Positions 1 to 10,703 of a DNA stretch of 64,000 nt are shown in pieces. Location: contig OY821521.1 of assembly GCA_963682025.1 (NCBI GenBank), positions 117,025,604 to 117,089,603 of the forward strand. Direction: 5' to 3'. Origin of the DNA: Cordilura impudica (taxonomy: Eukaryota > Arthropoda > Insecta > Diptera > Scathophagidae). The position numbers were made by a program, and so were the translations under genes. The notes under the pieces are model-generated. The model was not told the DNA's origin and did not search any database. It saw only the letters and a list, made by a program, of their open reading frames with translations. Each line of letters starts with the position of its first letter. Within the stretch, counting starts at the first letter, position 1.

Positions 1-96
1 CAATCACATCCAAATCCTCTTGCACAGGACCTGCTATCTTATAGTGGACACATTCGCCTCAAGAGGGTCGACACATTGGCCCTTGTGGAACTACAT
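1..96 (+). other. possible C-terminal tail of an unknown ORF
   Basis: Frame 1 is open from the window edge for 31 codons, ending ...LALVELHDT then TAA. I do not recognise the family. It could be the end of a retrotransposon ORF cut by the window edge or a chance open frame. The following stretch to base 245 holds no gene. It contains an imperfect hairpin at 126-154 (arms GGATC..TATTGC and GCAATAGATCC, with a 3-base bulge) and ends in an A-rich run. Confidence 0.15.
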
Positions 97-245
97 GATA
101 CATAAACCTTTACGAAAAGAAAAATGGATCTTCTATTGCAATGGCAATAGATCCAGAAATTGTTAGTTAATTTAAGATTTTAATACTTATTGTTATTTTC
201 TGAAAAAAGAAAGATCCAATAAATAAATAGAAGTTAAAAAAAAAA

Positions 246-3101
246 AAGAATCCCGTTTCGTCAGTATGAGATTTGTATGTATGTTTGTTTTGTTTTTTTG
301 TGCTGTACCATTTAATAAACAACACCTTATATGGTAATGTCGTTTGCCAAATTTTTTTGTTGCAAGAGAAGAAATTCTATTCTTAAACAGTTTATTCATG
401 TGTAAGGCTTTTACTCGTTCTCATTCCCACCCATGTTGTCAGCCATTAACATCGGCTTACCTTGTTCCCCTCATCGTAAGGTGTAGTATTTTTTTACATA
501 GGGAATTTAATGAAAGTACGAGTATTGGTTACACATATGAATGAATATGAACGTACTCAATGAATTGGTGGCGATTTTTTTTTAATAAACAGGTTTTTAT
601 CTGGAGAGGAATGAATGAAGATGAGAAGGTTGAATACAAGAAAATAATTTTCATTTAGAGAGTTGAATTTTGATTTTTGCAGATAAAGGTTGAGGAAAAA
701 CCCTCTTAATAATTTAAATTTAAAATGTAGTGTAAGGACGGTTGTTCAAAAAAAAAATTTTAGAAAGTAAGAAACTTAAAATAAACTTTAAGAAAAAACT
801 TTAGATTTTATAGACATCTGAATAAATAAAAATTTGGTGTTAATTAATAATATTTCTGTTTGTGCTAAAGAAACAATATAAAACTAAAATTAAGAACATT
901 AAAGAGAGTTAAGTTTTGAGTTTCGAAAAGAAAGGTTGAGGAAAAACCTCTAAAATTAAATTAAAATTAAGTCTAAAAATAAGAAATTTAAGTTAAAGAA
1001 AATAAAAAGTAAAGTTAAAATGAAGTTAACATAAAATTTAAGAACAGAGTTGAAGTTTGAGTCGTGCAAAGAAAGGTTGAGGAAAAACCTGAAATTAAAA
1101 TTAAATTTAAATATGTAGTTTAAGGAGTCGAAATGTAGTTGTGCAAAGTAAAGGTTGAGGAAAAACCTCTAAAAATTAAGTAAAAAAAATTTAAGTTTAA
1201 AAAAAAATTTAAATTTAAGAAAATTAAAAATTAAGAAAATTAAAATTTAAGAACGGAGTTGAAATGTAGATATTGAAAGAAAAGGTTGAGGAAAAACCTC
1301 CGAAAAATTAAAATTAAAAAAATATAGTGTTTAAGAATTAAAGAAATAAGAAAGTTTAAAGAATATAAAATTAAATTTAAGAACATTTAAGGAGTTGAAT
1401 TTTGATAGTTGAAAAGAAGGTTGAGGAAAAACCTCTTAAAATTAAAAAATGTAGTTTTAATTTTAGAAACTTTAAGAAAAAAAAAACTTTAGATTTTAGT
1501 GACATGTGAATAAACAAAATTTTGTGTTAAGTAATAATATTCCTGTTTGTGCCAAAAAAAGCGTTCTAAGCAAAAAGTTTAAGTTAATTTAAATTAAAGA
1601 AAAAGACACTAATGTTAAGAAAGAAAATAATGTTTAAAAATAAATAATTGAAAAATACAATAAACATATAAGACAACACAAGTTGATAAAACGAAATTAA
1701 GGAATTAAATTAAAGTTTACCTCATAAACCGATCAAGCTTATACAACAAAGTCGCATAAATAGTTCTTTGGTGTTTACTATCTCCATATAAACATTTTAT
1801 ATTGAAATCAGCAACAATATCATTATTAATGCAGGTATGGCCAATTTTTTCAATGGCGTATTGCGAGACACAACCACGGCGTCTGGCGGCGGTAGCTTCA
1901 TCTGTACAACCATATGGCGGTAATTAAAATAAACTAATTAAAATGTTTTCTTAAATATAAATTAAATAACAAATTTCCTAAGATTTGTCTAACTATAAAC
2001 TAAAATTATTTTTTAAAGATTTTTCTAATTATAAATCAAAATTTTTTCTAAATATAAATTTAAACTAAATTTTTCGACGTTAATAAAATTTACTAAATAT
2101 AAATTTTAACTAAAAACTTTCTAAATTTAGAACTTTGCTATATATAAAATTAAACTAAAAAAATCTTCCTAAATGAAAATAAAATTGAGCTAAGATTAAA
2201 AATTATAATAAGAAATATAATTTAGCTAAAATTAAAATTTTGCTGTAAAGAAAATTATTCTAAATTTAAAATCAAAACTAAATTAAAATCCCAAAATTTA
2301 AAATTTTAGATATTTAAGAGAATTTACAAAATGGTACCTTATTTAAAAAAAAAAAAATTTTTTTTTTGGTTAAAGCTAAAATTAAAACTAAATTTAATTA
2401 AAACAAAAAAAAAATACATTGAATTGAAAATCGCATTCAAACTTAAGTTTTTTTTAAAATTGTATTAAACAAAATTTTCTAACATTAAAATTTTTCAAAA
2501 ATTACATAAAAAGTCTTCTAATTATAAAATTTAAACTAAAATTTTCCTAATTCTAAACTTAAGCTAAAATTAAAATAAAGCTAAAATTAAAAATTTTCCT
2601 AGATTAAAATTTGGATAAAAAAAAAATAATATGTTGCTAAACTTAAAAATTTGTCTAAAAGGTAAAATTTTTGTGGAAATATAAAAAATAAAATAAATTT
2701 TGTTAAATATAATTTAAAATTTTAAATTGTAACCTTAAAATGAAAGGCGAATAAAAAGATTATATATAACCCAATGTAGGAAACCAAACCAAACCCAATT
2801 TTATCATTTATGTGGGTTACCTCCAATTAAGATGGAGTCGAGGTAACATGGTAGGGAGGGCAAAAGGGGCAGAACACCTCGTCCCCAATCCCAAGGTAAG
2901 TATGGCCATCCGTCCCATTTAGCGTCCGTTTTTTTTACAGTTTTTTTTAGTAAATCGCACGTGAACATCTGTAGTGCGCTTTCCCTGGGCCTGAGCAAGA
3001 CCCCACCCATCCGGCGAGCTAGGCCCCTTCGCAAGCACGTGCGACCAGCAAAGGCTCAGGGAAACAGGAAGCGGAAGTTCCACCACCGCCGCACCATTAC
3101 A
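246..3101 (+). repeat. very long LTR, first copy of a 2.9-kb direct repeat
   Basis: This segment recurs almost unchanged at 4353-7263, with scattered substitutions and small indels. Both copies end in ...GCACCATTACA. The first copy is followed four bases later by a primer-binding-site match to tRNA-Lys(CUU), which is the layout of a 5' LTR. The sequence is extremely AT-rich and has no long ORF. A TATA-like stretch lies near 2760-2768, about 340 bases before the LTR end, and would leave a GC-richer R/U5 part at 2810-3101. No clear TG start is seen at the left end, so that boundary is only where similarity begins (AAGAATCCCG). The length is far above usual gypsy LTRs but fits the Osvaldo/Ulysses group of fly elements (inference). 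Confidence 0.75.
685..1433 (+). repeat. six hairpin boxes AAAGGTTGAGGAAAAACC in the LTR
   Basis: The same 17-18 base box occurs at 685-702, 931-948, 1072-1089, 1150-1167, 1281-1298 and 1416-1433. It is embedded in A/T-rich sequence and mostly preceded by related text (..GAGTTGAA..TTTG..). Each box can fold as AGGTT/AACCT, and where CTC follows also as GAGG-AAAAA-CCTC. Spacing is irregular, 78 to 246 bases. The box is the only strongly conserved part of this stretch. Confidence 0.8.
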
Positions 3102-3105
3102 GAAA

Positions 3106-3123
3106 TGGCGCCCAACGTGGGGC
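3106..3123 (+). promoter_or_regulatory. primer-binding site, tRNA-Lys(CUU)
   Basis: TGGCGCCCAACGTGGGGC is complementary to the 3' end of eukaryotic tRNA-Lys(CUU) including CCA. It lies four bases after the LTR end ...CATTACA, so it marks where minus-strand DNA synthesis would start and gives the element a plus orientation. The same primer site is used by the element at 37387. Confidence 0.85.
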
Positions 3124-4352
3124 CCGAACAACAATAGACCGGATTTTGTTTTTATTTATAATTTTTCGAAATAGGAACTATAATTATTTTAATTTTTTTT
3201 ACATCTGTGCACCGGGGAAGCACCAATTGTTCCTAATTCCTAATTTTTATATATGTGTTCTGAAATTCATGCCTCCTTTCAATTTCTGGAATTTTGATTA
3301 AATATGCGTATATCGCTATTTAAATTAACCGAAATTGGGGTGGGTTTTGAATTTTAGTTCACCCTTCAAACATTTAATTAAATTTTGTGATATTATCTTG
3401 TTTTGGTCATTAAAGGTTGTTCCCGGAATACAAGAACTTCGTTCTAAATGAACCGGTTACTTGTCCGAAATAATTTTTATAGCACGAAATATTAGCAAAC
3501 AATCGGGAAAAAATATTGAAGTCTCAAATTTTAAGTTTTATTTTTTTGATGGATGGTCATACTTACTTACGGATTTTTTTTTGTAGTAATTGGTTTGGTT
3601 TTGGTTACTACATTGGGGATATATTTATTGAAAAAAAAAATGTAACATATTTAAAACTTTTGCGTGGGTTCGATTTGAACCTAATTTAATTTTCTAAAAC
3701 CTTTTTATATATTCCTTTGAATCTAATTAACTATGACATTGGTTTGAAATTACTATCCGGCTAATCTTCATTCATTTATTATTTCATCCTTTAGTCTATA
3801 TAACATTTCATAGCTAGTCCTGTATTAAGCCCATTTCCGACTAAGCCTCTGTATATAATCTTTTTGTTTATGAGAAGAGAGTTCAAAACACCGGTTTTAA
3901 TTTAGTAAGGTCCCCCAAAACCTCTGCGTCCATGTCCATTGTTTAATGGGAGAACTTATATCACCGAATTTTGAAAGGAACAAAAATCGCTGGTTTAAGG
4001 TCTCTGTTAGATATAAGAATCCAATACACTGAATTTTTAAAGTAACCAAAAATCTCTGTGTTGGAATCTTTTCGGTTGAACGATGGATATCGAACCATGT
4101 TTTGGAAAACCCCAACAGCGTAAACTGCTGTTTTGATTTCTTTTTTTTTATATGCAGAAGATTTAACGCAAGGCAAAGTTTTAAAAATGGCAAACCTTAA
4201 AAACCCATCGGACCGTTTTCAGTTGATTTTTCATTTCATGGAAATCAAAATCATCTGTTTTGTGACGGCCGTTTATTTTTTGGGTACGACTGTACTCAAC
4301 AAAAAATGTACGTCACATTAAGCGAAACGTTATTGCAATGTAAAATTTTTGC
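3124..4352 (+). mobile_element. non-coding interior of the long-LTR element
   Basis: These 1.2 kb lie between the two LTR copies. I see no gag or pol: frames are short and carry no family motif. A stretch near 3586-3628 is an imperfect reverse complement of 2760-2800 in the LTR (shared core TACATTGGG with flanking GGTTTGGTTT). The lack of coding capacity suggests a deletion derivative moved by proteins of a relative, similar to the LARD class. Alternatively the interior was lost after insertion. Confidence 0.55.
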
Positions 4353-7263
4353 AAGAATCCCGTTTCGTCAGTATGAGATTTGTATGTATGTTTGTTTTGT
4401 TTTTTTGTGCTGTACCATTTAATAAACAACACCTTATATGGTAATGTCGTTTGCCAAATTTTTTTGTTGCAAGAGAAGAAATTCTATTTTTAAACAGTTT
4501 ATTCATGTGTAAAGCTTTTACTCGTTCTCATTCCCACCCATGTTGTCAGCCATTAACATCGGCTTACCTTGTTCCCCTCATCGTAAGGTGTAGTATTTTT
4601 TTACATACGGAATTTAATGAATGTACGAGTATTGGTTACACATATGAATGAATATGAAGGTACTCAATGAATTGGTGGCGATTTCTTTTAATAAACAGGT
4701 TTTTATCTGGAGAAGAATGAATGAAGATGAGATGGTTGAATAGCAAGAAAATAATTTTGATTTAGAGAGTTGAATTTTGATTTTTGCAGATAAAGGTTGA
4801 GGAAAAACCCTCTTAATAATTTAAATTTAAAATGTAGTGTAAGGACGGTTGTTCAAAAAAAAAATTTTTAGAAAGTAAGAAACTTAAAATAAACTTTAAG
4901 AAAAGAACTCTAGATTTTATGGACAGGTGAATAAATAAAAATTTGGTGTTAATTAATAATATTTCTGTATGTGCTAAAGAAAGTTTAAAGAAATATATAA
5001 TATTAAAATTAAGAACATTAAAGAGAGTTAAGTTTTGAGTTTCGAAAAGAAAGGTTGAGGAAAAACCTCTAAAATTAAATTAAAATTAAGTCTAAAATTA
5101 GAAATTTAAGTTAAAGAAAATTAAAAGTAAAGTTAAAATGAAGTTAACATAAAATTTAAGAACAGAGTTGAAGTTTGAGTCGTGCAAAGAAAGGTTGAGG
5201 AAAAACCTGAAATTAAAATTAAATTTAAATATGTAGTTTAAGGAGTCGAAATGTAGTTGTGCAAAGTAAAGGTTGAGGAAAAACCTCTAAAAATTAAGTT
5301 AAAAAAAATTTAAGTTTAAAAAAAAAAATTAAAATTTAAGAAAATTAAAAATTAAGAAAATTAAAATTTAAGAACGGAGTTGAAATGTAGATATTGAAAG
5401 AAAAGGTTGAGGAAAAACCTCCGAAAAATTAAAATTAAAAAAATGTAGAGTTTAAGAATTAAAGAAATAAGAAAGTTTAAAGAAATATAAAATTAAATTT
5501 AAGAACATTTAAGGAGTTGAATTTTGATAGTTGAAAAGAAGGTTGAGGAAAAACCTCTTAAAATTAAAAAATGTAGTTTTAATTTTAGAAACTTTAAGAA
5601 AAAAAAAAAACTGTAGATTTTAGTGACATGTGAATAATTAAAATTTTGTGTTAAGTAATAATATTCCTGTTTGTGCCAAAGAAAGCGTTCTGAGCAAAAA
5701 GTTTAAGTTAATTTAAATTAAAAAAAAAGACACTAATGTTAAGAAAGAAAATAATGTTTAAAAATAAATAATTGAAAAATACAATAAACATATAAGACAA
5801 CACAAGTTGATAAAACGAAATTAAGGAATTAAATCAAACTTTACCTCATAAACCGATCAAGCTTATACAACAAAGTCGCATAAATAGTTCTTTGGTGTTT
5901 ACTATCTCCATATAAACATTTTATATTGAAATCAGCAACAATATCATTATTAATGCAGCTATGGCCAATTTTTTCAATGGCATAGTGCGAGACACAACCA
6001 CGGCGTCTGGCGGCAGCAGCTTCATCTGTACAACCATATGGCGGTAATTAAAAGAAACTAATTAAAATGTTTTCTTAAATCTAAATTAAATAAAAAATTT
6101 CCTAAGATTTGTCTAACTATAAACTAAAATTATTTTTTAAAGATTTTTCTAATTACAAATCAAAATTTTTTCTAAATATAAATTTAAACTAAATTTTTCT
6201 ACGTTAATAAAATTTACTAAATATAAATTTTAACTAAAAACTTTCTAAATTAAGAACTTTGCTATATATAAAATTAAACTAAAAAAATCTTCCTAAATGA
6301 AAATAAAATTGAGCTAAGATTAAAAATTATAATAAGAAATATAATTTAGCTAAAATTAAAATTTTGCTGTAAAGAAAATTATTCTAAATTTAAAATCAAA
6401 ACTAAATTAAAATCCCAAAATTTTTATATATTTAAAATTACTTGAAAATTTAAAATTAATCTAAATTTAAAATTATAGATATTTAAGAGAATTTACAAAA
6501 TGGTACCTTATTAAAAAAAAAAAATTTTTTTTTTTGTTAAAGCTTAAATTAAAACTAAATTTAATTAAAACAAAAAAAATACATTGAATTGAAAATCGCA
6601 TTCAAACTTAAATTTTTTTTATAAAATTATATTAAACAAAATTTTCTAACATTAAAATTTTTCAAAAATTACATAAAAAGTCTTCTAATTATAAAATTTA
6701 AACTAAAATTTTCCTAACTCTAAACTTAAGCTAAAATTAAAATTAAGCTAAAATTAAAAATTTTCCTAGATTAAAATTTGGCTAAAAAAAAATAATATGT
6801 TGCTAAACTTAAAAATTTGTCTAAAAGGTAAAATTTTGTGGAAATATAAAAAATAAAATAAATTTTGTTAAATATAATTTAAAATTTTAAATTGTAACCT
6901 TAAAATGAAAGGCGAATAAAAAGATTATATATAACCCAATGTAGGAAACCAAACCCAATTTTATCATTTATGTGGGTTACCTCCAATTAAGATGGAGTCG
7001 AAGTAACATGGTAGGGAGGGCAAAAGGGGCAGAACGCCTCGTCCCCAATCCCAAGGTAAGTATGGCCATCCGTCCCATTTAGCTTCCGTTTTTTTGACAG
7101 TTTTTTTTTTAGTAAATCGCACGTGAACATCTGTAGTGCGGTTTCCCTGGGCCTGAGCAAGACCCCACCCATCCGGCGAGCTAGGCCCTTTCCCAAGCAT
7201 GTGCGACCAGCAAAGGCTCAGGGAAACAGGAAGCGGAAGTTCCACCACCGCCGCACCATTACA
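4353..7263 (+). repeat. very long LTR, second copy of the 2.9-kb direct repeat
   Basis: This copy matches 246-3101 from AAGAATCCCG to CATTACA. It is about 55 bases longer, partly from an extra segment near 6421-6475. It directly abuts minus-strand protease sequence of another retrotransposon at 7264. Flanks of the two copies do not show an obvious target duplication, and the left flank of copy one is unrelated to the right flank of copy two. The insertion site has therefore been rearranged, or the left end is truncated. Confidence 0.75.
4792..5555 (+). repeat. six hairpin boxes in the second LTR copy
   Basis: The boxes described at 685-1433 are all kept here, at 4792, 5050, 5190, 5268, 5402 and 5538. 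The box itself is unchanged while spacer sequence between boxes shows several indels. Confidence 0.8.
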
Positions 7264-7338
7264 ATACCTATATCAGCGAAAAATGCGTGATTGCCAAGCG
7301 TAGTGGCAGCTCCGCTGTCAATTAAACATTTTGTCTTA
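7264..7338 (-). pseudogene. gypsy-type aspartic protease fragment
   Basis: Read on the minus strand this gives a retropepsin active-site block (CLIDSGAATTLGN) with the catalytic Asp in DSGA. It is the start of the pol frame of the element whose gag lies at 8803-9330 and 15122-15475. Upstream, the pol frame resumes across the Harbinger insertion at 8781 (ITLTINHI..), as expected for an overlapping gag/pol arrangement. Downstream it is cut by the long LTR at 7263, so no reverse transcriptase of this element is in the window. Confidence 0.7.
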
Positions 7339-7550
7339 AGCGGGATATACACGGTCAAAATGATTGAACTGCATTTTGGAGGTATTAGTGAAAATGTGTT
7401 TGTATGTGTCACACCGACGATGATTGAAGCAAAATCAAAAATTTTAGATTTTCTGCTTGCATGACGTACGAATTTGATGTGTGTATATCGTTGATTGATC
7501 AAGCATATTCTCATTTTTAATGTGACTTTGAAGCAAATGGTTGTGAGGAG

Positions 7551-8131
7551 ATGTCGGATGGAAGGAAAAATATTTTAGAATTGCTGGAAGCTTACCGATC
7601 GCTGCCTGCACTTTGGGACGTTAAATGTGCAGGATATAGTAATCGTGATATCAAAGAAGAATAATATAAAATTTTATTGGAAACATAAAAAAACAACAAC
7701 CAAATGCAGGAAGAAAAGATTTGTGAAAAAAAATAAATACGCTGCGTACCAACTTCGGACGAGAATTGAAACGTAAACGAGATTTAGAAAAAAGTGGAGC
7801 TAGTGTGAACGACTCCTTTGAAATAACGTTTTATTACTTTGACGCGTTTAATTTTTTAAATGACATTGAAACCCCAAGCTCGTCAAAAAGTACATTTCAA
7901 GTAAGTACACATTATGGGATATTTTATTGTATTAAATTTATTAAAGTTATTTTAATTTTTTACATTTCGATGCCCACAAACTATAGATTACATGATCCTC
8001 TTAGTCCGTTGCCGACAGAAGGTTTACCTAGATTTGCAAAATACCGTCATCCAAAACAACGCCTACTACTAAATATTCCTATGACAAATTACGAAAACAA
8101 TGAAACGTTTGAAGAGTATCCTGTTGAATAA
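7551..8131 (+). pseudogene. MADF/Myb-like DNA-binding protein of the Harbinger element
   Basis: From ATG at 7551 the frame encodes a MADF-domain start (LLEAYRSLPALWDVKC) with the usual aromatic Trp and Leu positions. It then hits stops near 7661 and continues in other frames, with the second half of the domain recognisable before and after 7766 (..LKRKRDLEKSGA..). The acidic/Ser-rich tail to 8131 is partly open. In this superfamily the accessory protein binds subterminal DNA and helps bring the transposase to the nucleus. At least two frameshifts or stops make it non-functional. Confidence 0.7.
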
Positions 8132-8313
8132 AGTCAGTCATCAATGAACCTAAGCACGTTTTATTCCTCTTTCGATGAAAGTAGTTTTTAAATTAACCTT
8201 ATATTTATTTATGTATTTCTAATTTTACAAAGCTAATACTATATAAACTTAATAAATAAAAATATGTACATATAAAAATTTTCTCACTTTTATATACTCC
8301 TATAAACTTGTCA

Positions 8314-8649
8314 TTATTGCTTGACATGTTTCAAATACAATTTTCTGGAAAATTCTAGGTTTTCAAAATTACATCCACTAACAAGAAATCGTAGGGTTGT
8401 TGATAATCGAAGGCTGGCCGAAATAGCTTTACGCATGTTGGTGTCCTTTTTCTGAATTAGTGGTCCAACTAAGTTTAGTAGTTCCTCCGAGGTCACTCTT
8501 AATTCAGCCATTAAGTTTTCATGGGTAAATGAATTCCATTTTTTAACCACTCCTTCATCCAGATACGTCTCTTCTTCTTTTTTTTCATTTTCTTTTGCTT
8601 TTAAGCACACTGCCAAAATGGCGACAAGTGTATCGTCCGCTACCGACAT
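8314..8649 (-). pseudogene. Harbinger transposase (HARBI1-like) N-terminal part
   Basis: This 111-residue minus-strand ORF begins MSVADDTLVA and carries the conserved N-terminal helical block of HARBI1-like nucleases: a WNSFTHENLMAELR segment followed by LLNLVGPLIQKKDTNMRKAI and LRFLVSGCNFENL. The DDE nuclease domain that should follow is missing, because the frame ends just before the MADF gene and the normal protein is about three times longer. Family assignment is from the motif order; the loss of catalytic residues is directly visible. Confidence 0.7.
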
Positions 8650-8780
8650 GATGTTTACAGCACAAAATCAAAAACCAAATGAATGATTGAAGTGCTATGC
8701 AGTACAGTGTATGTTCAAAGCTTCATGCACACATACATGAATTTGACGTCAAGCATTTTGACCGTGTATACTGGCCTTTA

Positions 8781-9330
8781 ATATGATTTATAGTAAGAGT
8801 TATTATTGGTAATGTTGATCCCGAGGATGCAAATGAAAATTTCCAGTTGCATAAGCAGCATCGACTTCCATTGGTTCTTCAACTATATTATTGAAATTTC
8901 CATTTCGATTTTGTTGTGTATGTCTGAAGTTTCCTAATTTATAATTCAGTCTTTGCGGATATCTATTATCTAAATTAGAATTTTGAAAGTTTTGATTTCC
9001 AAAATTTTGGCTACTATTTTCAAAATTTCCCTTATTATTTCCCATATTATTGTCATTAATTCGAGTGCTTAAATTACAAAAATTATTGCTACTTAAATTT
9101 CTCTTATGAAAATTATTATTTGAAGAATTGTTGTTATTTGGAAAATTGTAATTATTTCGAAAAATTTTATTCGGAAAACTATATGCATGTTTATTATTTA
9201 TTTTATTTATTGTTCTCCAAATAAAACGCGTGTGCAGCATCTACAGAATTAACATGATTTTGAAGCAAAAGAGATTTTATATGAATAGGCAAAAAATTTA
9301 CAAAAATATCAACTTATCGTTATCATCTAT
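8781..9330 (-). pseudogene. gypsy-like Gag, C-terminal Asn-rich part
   Basis: On the minus strand, a capsid-end segment (FLPIHIKSLLLQNH then DAAHAFYLEN) runs from about 9330 into a long Asn/Phe-rich region. It ends with an EEPMEVD block and a NFHL..DQHYQ terminus at 8803. This is the usual C-terminus of 17.6/297-group Gag, which lacks a clear CCHC knuckle. Stops near 9195 interrupt it. The pol frame begins just downstream before the Harbinger insertion. The N-terminal part of the same Gag is 5.8 kb away at 15122-15475, separated by a LINE. Confidence 0.65.
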
Positions 9331-10559
9331 AATATTAATAGGCAAGGCGATTTTTTGTTACCGATATAAGTTTCACAGTTTTACCCCGATTTTGAGAAAA
9401 AAATTATCATTTGAAAAGTATTTCTTTTTAGCTGTTACCCAGATTTACAGATTTTCATCGCCTGGTATATTTTTTTGGAGTTATGACCGTTTAAAGTTGC
9501 TACTAACACATACATAAAATTATACAATGCTATGTGTGTGTTTATTAAATTTGTTAATGTGTTTGGGTTAATGTGTTGAGTTTGTTTTCTTCATTTAAAA
9601 TGCGTTGAATTGTGAAACGTACCTTTAGGGTCTTTATTAAATGAAAAAATAAAGTTTCCTAGAATTTGCGCTCGAATTTCGAGTGCTGGAATCTGCTAGT
9701 TATTATTTAATGTTTGTTTACTTGTTATTATTTATTAATGTTTAATTTATTTTAAGATTTTAAGTTAACCTTATTGTTATGATATTTAAATGGTTGTGAC
9801 AACTTTTATGTTTGTACTCACATGCAATTATCTACTTCAGTTTACAAAATAGTGAAGTCAGTAACATTTTATCTTAGGGAACACTTTTCATGAACAGTTT
9901 GCTTTATTAATTTTATTTAGACCAATTATTAACTTGTTTAATCAGTAACAATTACTTTTATTAATTATTTAAAACACTTAGTAACTTATTCTAAAATAAT
10001 ACAAATTTATTTAAAACATTTTTTAAGCTATTATAATCCGAATTTTACTTTAGTGATTTTGCTTTTAAAACAAAATTTTTACCCAACTATGTGGGCTTGA
10101 GTTCTCGCTTCCAACTTAAAAACTAAACTCTATTTTATTTTTCTTTATTTTATAAAAGCCAAGAACTCTGTCTTCAGCAGCAAAGAAACACAAAAATTGC
10201 CAAAACAAGTGAAACCTAAAAACCATCAAAAAATGCTAAAAAAAAACATAAAAAAACAGTCAAGTGCATTTGTTTCACAATCATAAATTGAGAAACTTTC
10301 AAGTGCACTGACTTAGGGAAATGCAATGCAGCAGTTTCAAGAAATGTTTGTGTGTCGAAACTGACACCCAAACAATTAAAAATGTGGGTGAACGCAATGA
10401 CCGAAAAATAAAAAATGTCTGGGAAAGCAACATGATATTTCAACATAACGGCAAATGTTAAACACTGCAATATGAGTTGCGACATACTCGTGCCCGTAGT
10501 GAGTAATTTGATAAGGGCAAAAACATTTATAAAAATAAATGACAAACTAAGGCGTTTGT
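9331..10559. other. AT-rich stretch without recognised gene; possible solo-LTR or promoter
   Basis: No protein family is visible. A TATA box (TATAAAAG, 10151-10158) is followed about 20 bases later by a TCTTCAGCAG initiator-like string, the spacing seen in LTR promoters. Part of this stretch may therefore be an LTR, but I could not define its two ends. The first ~100 bases may still be damaged gag. Confidence 0.3.
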
Positions 10560-10703
10560 CAAGTTGGGTCAGTTCGAATCTAATTCTCTTTACGAACGGT
10601 CGTGTAAATAATTAAAGCGCTTAGAGTACAACTATTTAAAATTAACAACAAGTGTATATTTTTGTTTTTGCAATTGCCTATTCTTGATCTCATTTGAACT
10701 CAC

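Larger units (their letters stand above)
7339..8777. mobile_element. PIF/Harbinger DNA transposon, internally deleted
   Basis: Terminal inverted repeats (TATACACGGTCAAAATG near both ends, reverse-complemented at the right) bound a 1.44-kb insertion flanked by TTA on both sides (7336-7338 and 8778-8780). This is the 3-bp TWA-type duplication typical of PIF/Harbinger. The two diagnostic genes are present as remnants: a MADF/Myb-like protein on plus and the N-terminus of the transposase on minus, pointing at each other. The DDE catalytic part is absent, so the copy is not autonomous. It sits between gag and protease of a gypsy-like element. Confidence 0.85.

Noticed and set aside
344..544. 66-codon ORF repeated in both long LTRs (4451-4651)
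   Set aside because: Present twice only because the LTR is duplicated; composition shows no domain and it begins inside AT-rich LTR sequence.
685..1433. Regularly repeated palindromic box resembling a CRISPR array
   Set aside because: Spacing is irregular, spacers are low-complexity and shared between copies, and the context is a eukaryotic LTR.
7218..7514. 98-codon minus-strand ORF as one gene
   Set aside because: It crosses three elements: Harbinger inverted repeat, gypsy protease and LTR end. Only the protease part is meaningful.
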